DNA of 64,000 bases from UBA7672 sp965279085 (GCA_965279085.1 OZ257149.1:124001-188000), one strand, 5' to 3'. Positions 25,629-35,758 are shown, counted from the first letter of the stretch. The notes: a model not told the origin generated them from the letters alone. Made by a program: numbers and translations.

Positions 25629-27398
25629 ATGACAACCATCAAGATACTCGGCGTCCATGGCCTGGGCGATCACCGCAATTCCGACTGGAAGGAGAAATGG
25701 CCCGCGACAGTGCAGGGCGTCTTTCCGGGCGCCGCCAGCACGCGGCTGGATTTTGCCTTCACCAGTTATGACGACATCTTCGAGAAGACTGAGATCGATT
25801 TCTGGAAGTCAGCGCGTGCTCTCGCGAAGCTGGCAAAGAGCGGCATCAGCTCGGCCTTCACGCGCGAGAAGGGCGTGTTGTCCAACATCTCTGGCCGCGT
25901 CCGCTGGACCGCCGGCTATGTCGTGGCCTGGGTAGAGGACAAGGAGTTCCAGAAGAAGACACGCAAACGCATCCTCGACGACATCCGCTTCCACAAGCCG
26001 GATGTCATCCTCGCGCACAGTCTGGGGTCGCTGATCACCTACAATGCGCTATCGCATCCCGATGCGGAGGAGGCCGAGGTGCAGGCGATCCTCAAGAAGG
26101 TGCGCTACGTCACCTTGGGATCGCAGCTCGGCAACCCGTTCGTGATTCGCAACCTCACGCCGGGCAAGGTGGAGCCGCTCGATGTCGAGTTCTGGCATCA
26201 CCTCTACAACAAGCATGACGACGTGTTTACCGCGCCGCTGAAAATCTGGGACACGACAAAATTCAGCCAGATAGACACGCCGTTCGATCTCGACGGGGTC
26301 GGCGATCACTCGGCGGAGAGCTATCTCTCTCACAAGGCGGCGATCGAGAACCTGTGGCGGTCGGTAGCGGAAGATGCGACGCCGGGCGCGAAGGCGTTCG
26401 GGCTCACCAAATCGATGACGAAACGCTTGGCGAAGGTCAGCGCCAGTGCGCGGAGATCGCGCCGGGCTCTGCTGGTCGGTATCAACGAATACCCGAACGA
26501 CGACGACAAACTGCAGGGCTGCGTCAACGACGTGTTCACGATGAGCTCCGTCCTGCAGGAATGCGGCTTCGAGCCTGAAACCATCCGCACCGTGCTGGAC
26601 GACCGGGCGACAGCGCAGGGCATCCTGAAGCGGTTGGAATGGCTGCTCGACGACCCGCGCCCGGGCGACGAGCGCGTATTCTACTATTCCGGCCACGGCG
26701 TAAGTATTCCGGAATACGGCGAGGATAACGAACCCGATCACAAGGTCGAAGCGCTGGTCCCGTGGGATTTCGACTGGAGTCCCGAAACGTCGATCTCCGA
26801 CGATCAGATCTATTCGCTGTACAGCCAGCTGCCCTACGACTTCCGGCTGATCATGATCTTCGACTGCTGCCATTCCGGTGGCATCCACCGCCACGGCGGC
26901 GCCAAGGCGAAAGGCCTCGCGCCGCCGGACGATATCCGCCATCGCGAGCTCAAATGGGATCGCAAGACGAGCATGTGGGTTCAGCGAGATTTCAAGCGCG
27001 TTGCGCCGGCCTTCACCGCGACGAAGGAAGCCGGGGTTGCCTATTTCGGTCGCGACGGCACGACCGAGCGGATCGGTCGAGGCTCCATGCTTCGGGGTCT
27101 GACGAAGACCGAGTACGCCAAGCGCAAGGCTGCCAAGGAAACGACAGGCCCATACCTGCCGCTTATCATCGAGGCCTGCGGCGAGGGGCAGCTGTCCTTC
27201 GAATACCGGCACGGCGCGGCCAGTTTCGGGGCGTTCACCTACTGTCTCGCCAAGCTCCTGCGGCAGCAGAAGAGCATAAGCTTTGAGGCGCTGGTGGAGC
27301 GCACGCGAGTCGAGCTCGCCGACCTCCAGTACGATCAGACGCCTCAGATCCTTGGGCCGACGCACATCATGAAGTCGAAGGTTCCGTGGTCCGCCTGA
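25629..27398 (+). CDS. Alpha/beta-hydrolase fused to caspase-family (C14) peptidase
   Basis: The 589-residue protein joins two catalytic modules. Residues 1-245 form a lipase-like alpha/beta hydrolase: VHGLGDH near the N-terminus, the nucleophile elbow AHSLGS with Ser131, and candidate His227 in GVGDHSAESY. Residues 275-589 form a caspase/metacaspase domain: RRALLVGINEYPN, NDVFTMSSVLQ, His356 in YYSGHG and the nucleophile Cys414 in FDCCHSGG. There is no signal peptide or TM segment, so it is probably cytoplasmic. Caspase-like effectors in bacteria often act in self-killing or antiviral systems, but no sensor partner is adjacent. Its own leader hairpin may restrain translation. Confidence 0.85.
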   Translation: MTTIKILGVHGLGDHRNSDWKEKWPATVQGVFPGAASTRLDFAFTSYDDIFEKTEIDFWKSARALAKLAKSGISSAFTREKGVLSNISGRVRWTAGYVVAWVEDKEFQKKTRKRILDDIRFHKPDVILAHSLGSLITYNALSHPDAEEAEVQAILKKVRYVTLGSQLGNPFVIRNLTPGKVEPLDVEFWHHLYNKHDDVFTAPLKIWDTTKFSQIDTPFDLDGVGDHSAESYLSHKAAIENLWRSVAEDATPGAKAFGLTKSMTKRLAKVSASARRSRRALLVGINEYPNDDDKLQGCVNDVFTMSSVLQECGFEPETIRTVLDDRATAQGILKRLEWLLDDPRPGDERVFYYSGHGVSIPEYGEDNEPDHKVEALVPWDFDWSPETSISDDQIYSLYSQLPYDFRLIMIFDCCHSGGIHRHGGAKAKGLAPPDDIRHRELKWDRKTSMWVQRDFKRVAPAFTATKEAGVAYFGRDGTTERIGRGSMLRGLTKTEYAKRKAAKETTGPYLPLIIEACGEGQLSFEYRHGAASFGAFTYCLAKLLRQQKSISFEALVERTRVELADLQYDQTPQILGPTHIMKSKVPWSA

Positions 27399-27542
27399 CG
27401 CATTAAGCGGCATCGAAAGGCAGGAATTACCCGGAAGTCTCCTGTTCACGGCGGCCCACGGTCGCAGTGGCGGCGCTTGAGCCTTGGGTTTGCGCTGATA
27501 GGGTCCGGCATCGAGGGGTCGTGCCTTGATGAGGTTCCGCTG

Positions 27543-29615
27543 ATGCGATTTTCGCCCACCGTAGGCGCCGCCGCGCTGCTTGCCGCAGTGATCGCGGCTG
27601 GGTCCGCTGCCGTCGCCGACGAGGGCATGTGGACGTTCGACAATTTCCCGTCCGCGAAGGTGAAGCAGCTCTACGGCTTCGCGCCCGACCAGAAATGGCT
27701 CGACCGTGTGCGCAAGGCGTCGGTCCGGCTCGATGGTGGATGTTCGGGCTCCGTGGTGTCGAAGGACGGGCTGGTGATGACCAATCACCACTGCGTCTCG
27801 GACTGCGAGTCCGCGCTCTCCAGCCCGGGCAATGACTATCTCCAGAACGGATACATCGCGGTCGCGAGAAAGGACGAGAAGATCTGTCCGGGGCAGGAGG
27901 TCTCGATCCTCCAGTCGATGACCGACGTCACCAAGCGGCTGAAAGACGTCACGAGCAGGGTCCCGGCTTCGGAAGCTGGTGGCGCGCGCGCAGCCGAGAT
28001 TGCGAAGATCGAGGAAGAAGCCTGCGGCGAAAATCGCCTGAAGCGCTGCGAGGTCGTGAATCTCTATCGCGGCGGGCAGTACCAGCTTTACGTCTATGAT
28101 CGCTACGACGACGTGCGCCTCGCCTTCGCTCCGGAGATGCAGGCGGCGTTTTTCGGCGGCGATCCGGACAATTTCAACTTCCCACGCTACGCGCTCGATA
28201 TGGCCCTGCTGCGGCTCTATCGCGACGGCAAGCCTGTGACGTTCGCCGATCCGCTGCGCTTCGATACGGCGGGGCCGAAGGAGGGGGACCTCATCTTCGT
28301 GTCCGGCCATCCCGGTTCTACGGAGCGGCTGCTGACCAATGCGCAGCTCGAGTTCCAGCGCGACCAATATCTGCCGTGGAGGATAGAGTATCTAGCGCAG
28401 ATCCGAGGCTCGTTGCTCACCGAAGGGACGAAGGGCGAGGAAGAGGCGCGGCAGGTGAACGATGTCCTGCTCAGCGTCGAGAACTCGTTGAAGGTATTCC
28501 GCGGGCAGCGCGGTGCACTGGTCGAGCCTTCATTCTTCGCCGTGAAAATCGCCGAGGAGAAGAAACTTCGCGATGCGTTGGCAGCGAAGCCGGAGCTGCG
28601 CGCGAAGTACGGCGACCCGTTCGCGGATATCGCGGCGCTGGTGGCGGCGCAGAAGCAGGCGTTCCTGCCATATCAGATGCTGGAAGTCCGCTATGGCGGC
28701 GGCTCCGTGATCCTGGCGGATGCGCGCTCGCTGGTACGCGGCGCAGCCGAGCGGGCAAAGGGCGAGGGCAACCGTCTGCCGGAATTCTCGCTCTCGCGCT
28801 TGCCGTCCACCGAGCGTGCGCTGCTGGCCGAGGCGCCGGTGCATCCCGTGCTGGAGAAGCTCGAGATCGCCTTCTGGCTGGAGAAGACCCGCGAGTACCT
28901 CGGCGCCGACAACGCGGCCGTAAAGGCGCTGTTCGGTTCGCGCACGTCGCAGCAGATCGCGACAGAGATCGTCACGTCGAGTCAGGTTGGCGATCTGGCC
29001 TTCCGCAAGCGGCTCTGGGAAAATCCCTCGCAGGTCGCCACCTCGAACGACCCGGCGATCGCGTTGGTGAAGAAGGTCGATGCCGCCGCGCGGGCGGCGC
29101 GCGCGAAGTACGAGAGCGCCGTGACGGGGCCGTCCTCCGTCGCCGCGGAGAAGATCGCAGGCCTGCGCTTCGACGTACTCGGCAACGAGACCTATCCCGA
29201 CGCGACGTTCACCCTGCGCCTGTCCTATGGCGTGGTGAAGGGCTGGAACGATCCGCTGCACGGCGAGATCAAGCCGTTCACCTATGCATCCGGCCTGTGG
29301 GACCGGGCGACAGGCGCCTATCCGTTCAACCTGGCGCCGTCGTGGATCAATGCGAAAGCGAAGGTGCCGGGCGCGACACAGTTCGATTTTGTCTCGACCA
29401 ACGACATCATCGGTGGCAACTCGGGTTCTCCGGTACTGAACAAGGACGGCCGGATCATCGGTCTCGCCTTCGACGGCAACATCCATTCGACGGGCGGGGC
29501 TTACGGTTTCGACCCAACCCTCAATCGAATGGTCTCCGTGTCGAGCCAGATGATCGTCGAGGCGCTGCGCAAGGTCTACAACGCGACGGCGCTCGCGGAC
29601 GAACTGCAGAAGTAG
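27543..29615 (+). CDS. S46-family dipeptidyl-peptidase (DPP7/DPP11 type)
   Basis: The 690-residue exported serine peptidase starts at ATG 27543 (GAGG eight bases upstream) with a signal peptide ending in AVADEG. A chymotrypsin-like double beta-barrel carries the catalytic His83 in TNHHC near the N-terminus and Ser627 in GGNSGSPV near the C-terminus, with a helical domain between them as in all S46 enzymes. The acid is expected in a central DN-type segment. They remove dipeptides from the N-termini of oligopeptides in the periplasm. The residue that decides acidic versus hydrophobic preference cannot be assigned here. Confidence 0.92.
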   Translation: MRFSPTVGAAALLAAVIAAGSAAVADEGMWTFDNFPSAKVKQLYGFAPDQKWLDRVRKASVRLDGGCSGSVVSKDGLVMTNHHCVSDCESALSSPGNDYLQNGYIAVARKDEKICPGQEVSILQSMTDVTKRLKDVTSRVPASEAGGARAAEIAKIEEEACGENRLKRCEVVNLYRGGQYQLYVYDRYDDVRLAFAPEMQAAFFGGDPDNFNFPRYALDMALLRLYRDGKPVTFADPLRFDTAGPKEGDLIFVSGHPGSTERLLTNAQLEFQRDQYLPWRIEYLAQIRGSLLTEGTKGEEEARQVNDVLLSVENSLKVFRGQRGALVEPSFFAVKIAEEKKLRDALAAKPELRAKYGDPFADIAALVAAQKQAFLPYQMLEVRYGGGSVILADARSLVRGAAERAKGEGNRLPEFSLSRLPSTERALLAEAPVHPVLEKLEIAFWLEKTREYLGADNAAVKALFGSRTSQQIATEIVTSSQVGDLAFRKRLWENPSQVATSNDPAIALVKKVDAAARAARAKYESAVTGPSSVAAEKIAGLRFDVLGNETYPDATFTLRLSYGVVKGWNDPLHGEIKPFTYASGLWDRATGAYPFNLAPSWINAKAKVPGATQFDFVSTNDIIGGNSGSPVLNKDGRIIGLAFDGNIHSTGGAYGFDPTLNRMVSVSSQMIVEALRKVYNATALADELQK

Positions 29616-29639
29616 CGTAACCAAGGGGCGAGGCGGGGC

Positions 29640-31097
29640 ATGAACATGGAATGGGGCTGGGACAACGGCCGGGCCATACTTGGCCTGTTCGTCATCACCG
29701 CGATTGCCTGGCTCTTGTCAGAGAACAAGCGGAAATTCCCGTGGAAGATCGTCGTCGGCGCCGTCGTCATGATGTACGCCTTCACGCTGCTGCTGTTCGG
29801 CGTGCCGATCATCCGCGCCGGCCTCGACAGTGTGAACAACGGCATCAACGTGCTGATCGCGGCGACGCGGGAAGGTACGGCTTTCGTGTTCGGTCCCGTC
29901 ATCGGCGACCAGGCGAAGTGGGAACAGCTGGTCGGCGCGCCCGGCCCGATCTTCATCTTCCAGCTCCTGCCGCTGATCATCGTCATTGGTTCGCTGTCCG
30001 CGATCCTGTGGCACTGGGGCATTCTCAAGGTCATCACCAACGGCTTCGCCTTTGTGTTTCAGCGCACGATGGGCATGGGCGGGCCGACCAGCCTGTCGGT
30101 CGCAGCAAACATCTTCATGGGCCAGACGGAAGCGCCTCTGCTGATCAAGCCATACCTCAAGGTGATGACGCGGTCAGAGCTGCTGATCGTGATGGCGACT
30201 GGCTTCGCCACGATCGCGGGTTCGGTTCTGGTGGTCTATGTCACGCTGCTTCGTGATACGCTTCCAGCGGTTGCGGCGCATCTGATTACGGTGTCGATCA
30301 TCGCCTCGCCCGCAGCCGTGGCGCTCGCCATGGTGATGATCCCGGAGACGGAGGAGACCTCCAAGTCGTCCGGCGAGACGGATTTCAAGTATCACTCGAC
30401 GATGGATGCCTTCGCCACCGGAGCAACCGACGGCATCGCGATCATCTGGAACATCGCCACGATGCTGATCGCGGCGCTGGCGCTGGTCTACATCACCAAC
30501 GCTCTCCTCGGCGTCATTCCGGTCGATGTCGGCGGCGGCAAGCGGCTGAGCCTGGACCTGCTGCTGGGCTGGATGTTCGCCCCCCTCATGTTCATGGCGG
30601 GCGTCCCGTGGAGCGAGGCGGTACAGGCTGGTTCGTTCGTCGGCCAGAAGACGGTGTTCACCGAGTTCGTGGCCTTCATCAATCTCGGCAATCTGCCGGC
30701 TGATGCGATGACCGAGCGCACGCGCACGATCGTGACCTATGCCATCTGCGGCTTCGCCAACTTCGGCTCGATGGGCATCCTGATCGGCGGCCTGTCGATC
30801 ATGTGTCCTGAAAGGCGACCGGACTTCCTGTCGCTCGCCTGGAAGACGCTGTACTCCGGCACACTGGCGACGATCATGGCGGCGGCGGTGGTGGCTTCAC
30901 TGCCTTACTCGCTGTTCAAGACGGCGGATGCGCCCGTGGCGCCAGCGGCGGTTACGCAACCGGCCGAGGTGATTCCGCCCGCACCACCGCCGGCAGTGAC
31001 GGAAACGGCGCCTACCCCAGCGCCCTCAAGCCCGATCACAACTCCGGCGCCGGGTCCTGAAACGGCTCCTGCGCAGCCAACTCCGCAAACTCCGTAG
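29640..31097 (+). CDS. Concentrative nucleoside transporter (CNT/NupC family)
   Basis: This 485-residue inner-membrane protein has the CNT features: an N-terminal TM cluster, the gating motif FMGQTEAPLLIKPYL, a KYHSTMDAFATGATDGI helix and the C-terminal NFGSMGILIGGL motif. It imports nucleosides with Na+ or H+. Unusually, residues about 430-485 form a hydrophilic tail rich in Pro, Ala and Thr (APVAPAAVTQPAEVIPPAP and similar repeats), which typical CNT proteins lack. The gene starts 24 bases after the S46 peptidase on the same strand, and a TonB receptor follows, suggesting a nutrient-uptake cluster. Confidence 0.92.
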   Translation: MNMEWGWDNGRAILGLFVITAIAWLLSENKRKFPWKIVVGAVVMMYAFTLLLFGVPIIRAGLDSVNNGINVLIAATREGTAFVFGPVIGDQAKWEQLVGAPGPIFIFQLLPLIIVIGSLSAILWHWGILKVITNGFAFVFQRTMGMGGPTSLSVAANIFMGQTEAPLLIKPYLKVMTRSELLIVMATGFATIAGSVLVVYVTLLRDTLPAVAAHLITVSIIASPAAVALAMVMIPETEETSKSSGETDFKYHSTMDAFATGATDGIAIIWNIATMLIAALALVYITNALLGVIPVDVGGGKRLSLDLLLGWMFAPLMFMAGVPWSEAVQAGSFVGQKTVFTEFVAFINLGNLPADAMTERTRTIVTYAICGFANFGSMGILIGGLSIMCPERRPDFLSLAWKTLYSGTLATIMAAAVVASLPYSLFKTADAPVAPAAVTQPAEVIPPAPPPAVTETAPTPAPSSPITTPAPGPETAPAQPTPQTP

Positions 31098-31235
31098 TTT
31101 CCCTGCACTAGCCGGAAGCGCGGAAACGCGTAAACACACGGCAAGGCGAACGCATCGCTGGCCCGGGCGGCTTACTGCTTGCTTGGCCTTGTGGGATGCC
31201 GACTCAAGAGCGCCGGTCTGATACGGGAGGGTAGC

Positions 31236-33317
31236 GTGCGGGGAACTTATACGGCTGCGAGCTGGATTGCGCTCGCTGCGGCGATGGCCGCCTTCGCGAG
31301 CCCGGCGCTCGCGCAACAGGCGCCGACGCGCGTCACCCTGGAAAAGCCGGACGCCAAGCCCGGCGACGTGGTCGTCATCTATGGCGACCGCATATCGACC
31401 GATCCCGGCGCCTATTCGGTCGTCGGCGAGCAGGAGATCGCGGACATCGCCGCGAACCACCCCGCCGAGATCCTGAACACGATCCCCGGCGTCAACGTAC
31501 AGATGAACTCCGGGCAGGAACTTCTGGTCGCCATTCGCTCGCCGGTGCTGTCCGGGGGGGCGGGGCAGGGATCGTTCCTGATCCTCGAGAACGGCATCCC
31601 GACGCGGGCCCCGGCCTTCGGCAACGTCAACGCGCTGTTCGAGGTCCACCACGAGGCGGCTGAGGCGATCGAGGTCGTTCGCGGCCCCGGCTCCGTGCGC
31701 TACGGCTCGAACGCCGAGCATGGCCTGATGAACTTCATCGATCCCGAGCCGGGCGCCCAGGACGGTCAGACGCTGACGCTCAGCGCCAATTCACTGCAGC
31801 GCTATCGCGCCGATGGAACTGCGAACTTCACCACCAACGGCGTCGCCAACTGGGCTGGCCTGTCCGTGATGAAGGATGGCGGCTGGCGGGATGCATCCGG
31901 CGTCGACCAGCAGAAGCTGACGCTGCGCTCGAAATTCGGCGGCGAGAACTGGAACGCTGTTGCGACGCTGGCGGCGATCAATCTCAACCAGGAGACCGCC
32001 GGCTTCATCCAGGGACCGGAGGTCTACAAGGATGAGAACATCGCCACGACCAACCCGAACCCGGAAGCCTATCGCGATGCGTGGGCTGCGCGCGCGAACG
32101 TGCGCTTCGAGACCAATATCGGCGACGATCTCCTGACGATCATTCCGTTCGCGATCACGCAGCGCATGATCTTCATCCAGCACTTCCTGCCGGACCAGTC
32201 GACCGAGAAGAACGGCCATGACTCGTTCGGCCTGATGACGCGTTACGATTTCGGACCGGACAATTTCCGCTGGTCGGTTGGCGCTGACCTGCAATACGCG
32301 GACGGATACCTGACTGAAACGCAGACCCGCGCAAGCTTCGGCGGGCCGGTCAACAACCCGACTTTCCCCCAAGGCCTGCACTATGACTACGACGTGCAGA
32401 CCTGGACCGGCGCTCTCTATGCCGAGCTCGATTGGGATGTAACTGACGACATCAGCATCCTTGCCGGCCTGCGCGGGGAGGCTCACGCGTATGACTATGT
32501 GACCAACCTGGCGCCGGGCACGCGGGGCCGCTTCCGCGTCGCGCCGAGCCGCACGGACACGTACGACCTGCTGACGCCGAAATTCGGCATCACCTACTCC
32601 GGCTTCGACGACGTGATCCTGTACGCGAACTATGCGCGCGGCGAGCGTGCGCCGCAGGCGTCGGACCAGTATCGCCTGCAGAACCTGCAGACGATCCAGC
32701 GTCTCGAGGTCGAGGCGCTCGACAGCTACGAAGCGGGTACGCGCGGCAGCGTGGCCGGCATCGACTTCGACGTTGCCATCTACAAGATGTTCAAGACAAA
32801 CTTCTTCTTCCGCGACTCCGACGGTCTCAACGTTCCGGACGGCAAGACCAACCATTTCGGCATCGAGGCGTCGCTGGCCGGCAAGCTCGGCGAGATCGGT
32901 GGCGGAGACATCAAGTGGAACGCCAACGCGTCCTGGGCGGACCAGACATACGCGTTCAATCGGAACGTGGTGGCTGCGGCCGAAGACATCTTCAATGGCG
33001 GCAAGATCGACACCGCGCCGGACTGGCTGGCGGATGCCGGCATCGGCTGGGAAAGCCAGGCCTTGTCCGTTTTCCTGACGGCCGAGTATGTGGGCGAGTA
33101 CTTCACCAACGCCGCCAACACGGCGCTGTACGATGGCCATGTCATCGGCCACCTGCGCGGGTCGTGGCGGTTCTCGGACGATCTCGAAGCCTTCGCGATC
33201 GTGCGCAACATCACCGACGAGCGCTACGCCGACCGTGCCGACTTCGCGCAGGGAGCAGACCGCTACTTCCCCGGTGAGCCGCTGAACGCGACTGTCGGCG
33301 TGCGCATCCGGCATTAG
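31236..33317 (+). CDS. TonB-dependent outer-membrane receptor
   Basis: The 693-residue receptor starts best at GTG 31236, with GGAGG five bases upstream; a TTG at 31179 would add an implausible leader. A signal peptide ends in PALAQQ. The plug domain follows (IADIAANHPAEILNTIPGVN, then IEVVRGPGSVRYGSNAEHGLMNF), and a beta-barrel occupies residues about 190-693, built from alternating Tyr/Phe strands. The last strand ends IRH rather than the aromatic residue common in porins. The ligand is unknown. The position after peptidase and nucleoside transporter fits scavenging, but no ligand-specific motif is visible. Confidence 0.9.
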   Translation: MRGTYTAASWIALAAAMAAFASPALAQQAPTRVTLEKPDAKPGDVVVIYGDRISTDPGAYSVVGEQEIADIAANHPAEILNTIPGVNVQMNSGQELLVAIRSPVLSGGAGQGSFLILENGIPTRAPAFGNVNALFEVHHEAAEAIEVVRGPGSVRYGSNAEHGLMNFIDPEPGAQDGQTLTLSANSLQRYRADGTANFTTNGVANWAGLSVMKDGGWRDASGVDQQKLTLRSKFGGENWNAVATLAAINLNQETAGFIQGPEVYKDENIATTNPNPEAYRDAWAARANVRFETNIGDDLLTIIPFAITQRMIFIQHFLPDQSTEKNGHDSFGLMTRYDFGPDNFRWSVGADLQYADGYLTETQTRASFGGPVNNPTFPQGLHYDYDVQTWTGALYAELDWDVTDDISILAGLRGEAHAYDYVTNLAPGTRGRFRVAPSRTDTYDLLTPKFGITYSGFDDVILYANYARGERAPQASDQYRLQNLQTIQRLEVEALDSYEAGTRGSVAGIDFDVAIYKMFKTNFFFRDSDGLNVPDGKTNHFGIEASLAGKLGEIGGGDIKWNANASWADQTYAFNRNVVAAAEDIFNGGKIDTAPDWLADAGIGWESQALSVFLTAEYVGEYFTNAANTALYDGHVIGHLRGSWRFSDDLEAFAIVRNITDERYADRADFAQGADRYFPGEPLNATVGVRIRH

Positions 33318-33399
33318 CAGTTAACGGCGCCCACGGCTCCTTGTCAGGCAGGGCGACCGCGCTCATGCTCCGCCCGCATTCGCTTGAGGGAGGGCCAGC

Positions 33400-34083
33400 A
33401 TGAAGTGCATCCGTCTTTCTGTAATCGTTGCGTTTTCCGCTTTGATTGCCAGCGCTGCTTTCGCGCAGCAGGGCACCCCGCCAAACCTGACGCGCGGCCC
33501 GCAGGCGCAGGGGCAGGGCAAGCCGCTGGTCGCGGCCCCAACCGTCAAGGCGCCGACAGCGACCATCCAGCGCGATCCGTTCGAAGTCGCGCGCACCACG
33601 GACGTCAACCTGTCGTGCATGGGGCCGCTGAGGCTCGAGGTGACTCAGAACGATCAATATGACGGCTCCAAAGGGGTCGGGATGAAGCTGGTCTTCAAGG
33701 AGGCTGCTTCGGCCACGAACATCCAGCCCGGTCATTGCTGGCGGCAGGGCAGCTTCCTGCTTGCGGGCATCACGGCCGATGGCGTCAGCCTCAATGCCGG
33801 AAAGGGCAAGGGTGAGATGTTCCACAATCCCGACCTGAAGAAATGCCCGCTGATGAAGTCGTACGCGATCGACGGCGGCAAGCTGGTGGAGCAGCGGGTC
33901 AATGACGGCACGATCGCGGGAACGATGGTCGATGCGGCGACACGCGCCGGACCGATGACGTTCGCCTCGCGCTGGGTCGATCACAAGGGCGGCGTGTCGG
34001 TGGGCAGCAGCAATACGGGCTGGGGCCGATTTACGATGAGCTTCGGTGATGCGGTCTCGCCCGGCGTTCCGGGCTGCCGCTAG
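33400..34083 (+). CDS. Exported hypothetical protein
   Basis: A GGAGGG precedes the ATG by about six bases. The 227-residue product has a signal peptide ending in AAFAQQ and a Gly/Pro/Gln-rich linker (NLTRGPQAQGQGKPLV). The mature domain has three cysteines spaced along it (LSCMG, GHCWRQG, KCPLMKS) that may form a disulfide. No named family is recognised. It is the last gene before a 133-bp gap and pccB on the same strand. Confidence 0.65.
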   Translation: MKCIRLSVIVAFSALIASAAFAQQGTPPNLTRGPQAQGQGKPLVAAPTVKAPTATIQRDPFEVARTTDVNLSCMGPLRLEVTQNDQYDGSKGVGMKLVFKEAASATNIQPGHCWRQGSFLLAGITADGVSLNAGKGKGEMFHNPDLKKCPLMKSYAIDGGKLVEQRVNDGTIAGTMVDAATRAGPMTFASRWVDHKGGVSVGSSNTGWGRFTMSFGDAVSPGVPGCR

Positions 34084-34216
34084 CAAGCCTCGACTGACGG
34101 AATCAGTGGCCTGCGGCGACTTGTTCGCCGCGGGCCATTCTCCGTTCGCTTGCGGGCGCTTGCGTTAACCCTGCCGCCCCGCTTATCTCGCACCCGCACA
34201 ACAAGCGGGGCCGTCC

Positions 34217-35752
34217 ATGAAGGATATCGTCGAGGCGCTGGAGAAGAAGCGTGAGGTGGCCCGCCTTGGAGGCGGCCAGAAACGCATCGACGCCCAGCAC
34301 GCCAAGGGCAAGCTGACCGCGCGGGAGCGGATCAAGCTGCTGCTCGACGAAGGCTCGTTCGAAGAGTGGGACATGTTCGTGGAACATCGCTCCCACGACT
34401 TCGGCATGGAGAACCAGCGCATTCCGGGCGACGGCGTCGTCACGGGCTGGGGCACGATCAACGGCCGCGTCGTCTACGTGTTCTCGAAGGACTTCACCGT
34501 GTTCGGCGGCTCGCTGAGCCGCGCGCACGCCGAGAAGATCGTGAAGGTTCAGAAGGCCGCCATGAAGAATGGCAGCCCGATCATCGGCCTGTTCGACGCC
34601 GGCGGCGCACGCATCCAGGAAGGCGTCGAGGCGCTGGGCGGCTACGCCGACATCTTCCTCGAGAACGTCCTGTCGTCGGGCGTGATCCCGCAGATCAGCG
34701 TCATCATGGGCCCGTGCGCGGGCGGCGATGTCTATTCGCCGGCGATGACGGACTTCATCTTCATGGTGAAGGACACGTCGTACATGTACGTGACCGGCCC
34801 GGACGTCGTGAAGACCGTCACCAACGAGATCGTCACGCACGAAGAGTTGGGCGGCGCGCGCGTTCATGCGCAGAAATCCGGCGTCGTGGATGGCGCCTAC
34901 GAGAACGACATCGAGACGCTGACGCAGATGCGCCGGCTTGTCGGCTTCCTGCCGACGTCGAACCGCGAGAAGCCGCCGACGGTTCCGACCTTCGACGATC
35001 CGGAACGCGCCGAGCCGTCGCTCGACACGCTTGTGCCCGCAAACCCGAATACGCCCTACGACATGAAGGAGCTGATCCAGAAGGTCGCTGACGAGGGCGA
35101 CTTCTTCGAGATCGGCAAGGACTTCGGGAAGAACATCCTCACCGGCTTCAGCCGCATGGAAGGCTCCACGGTCGGCTTCGTGGCGAACCAGCCGATGAGC
35201 CTCGCCGGCGTGCTCGACATCGATTCATCGCGCAAGGCGGCGCGCTTCGTGCGCTTCTGCGATTGCTTCAACATTCCGATCGTCACGTTCGTGGACGTGC
35301 CGGGCTTCATGCCGGGCACGAAGCAGGAGTATGGCGGCCTCATCAAGCACGGCGCGAAGCTGCTGTTCGCCTACGCTGAAGCCACGGTTCCGAAAGTCAC
35401 CGTCATCACGCGCAAGGCCTATGGCGGCGCCTATGACGTCATGAGCTCGAAACACTTGCGCGGCGACGTGAACTTCGCGTGGCCGACGGCGGAGATCGCC
35501 GTGATGGGCGCCAAGGGCGCGGTGGAGATCATCTTCCGCGCGGAAGCTGCGGGGGACGCCGAAAAGCTGGCGGCGCGCACCAAGGAATACCAGGACCGCT
35601 TCGCCAACCCGTATGTCGCCGCCTCACGCGGCTTCATCGACGACGTGATCATGCCGCACAACACGCGCAAGCGCATCGTACGGTCACTGCGCACGCTGAA
35701 GACGAAACAGCTGAGCAACCCGCCGAAGAAGCACGACAACATTCCGCTGTAG
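34217..35752 (+). CDS. pccB: Propionyl-CoA carboxylase, carboxyltransferase (beta) subunit
   Basis: The 511-residue protein has the acetyl-CoA-carboxylase-type carboxyltransferase fold in two crotonase-like halves. Motifs include RIKLLLDEGSFEEWD, DAGGARIQEGVEALGGYADIF, MGPCAGGDVYSPAMTDF and, in the C-terminal half, FVDVPGFMPGTKQEYGG and AYGGAYDVM. It transfers CO2 from biotin of the alpha subunit to propionyl-CoA, giving (S)-methylmalonyl-CoA. The alpha subunit is at 40424-42424, and six genes lie between. A small lipoprotein gene begins six bases after the stop. Confidence 0.95.
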   Translation: MKDIVEALEKKREVARLGGGQKRIDAQHAKGKLTARERIKLLLDEGSFEEWDMFVEHRSHDFGMENQRIPGDGVVTGWGTINGRVVYVFSKDFTVFGGSLSRAHAEKIVKVQKAAMKNGSPIIGLFDAGGARIQEGVEALGGYADIFLENVLSSGVIPQISVIMGPCAGGDVYSPAMTDFIFMVKDTSYMYVTGPDVVKTVTNEIVTHEELGGARVHAQKSGVVDGAYENDIETLTQMRRLVGFLPTSNREKPPTVPTFDDPERAEPSLDTLVPANPNTPYDMKELIQKVADEGDFFEIGKDFGKNILTGFSRMEGSTVGFVANQPMSLAGVLDIDSSRKAARFVRFCDCFNIPIVTFVDVPGFMPGTKQEYGGLIKHGAKLLFAYAEATVPKVTVITRKAYGGAYDVMSSKHLRGDVNFAWPTAEIAVMGAKGAVEIIFRAEAAGDAEKLAARTKEYQDRFANPYVAASRGFIDDVIMPHNTRKRIVRSLRTLKTKQLSNPPKKHDNIPL

Positions 35753-35758
35753 GTGGGC

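Noticed and set aside
26049..28367. 772-codon open frame on the minus strand
   Set aside because: It lies opposite the caspase-fusion and S46 peptidase genes and has antisense-like composition without any domain.
31791..33314. 507-codon open frame on the minus strand
   Set aside because: Antisense to the TonB receptor.
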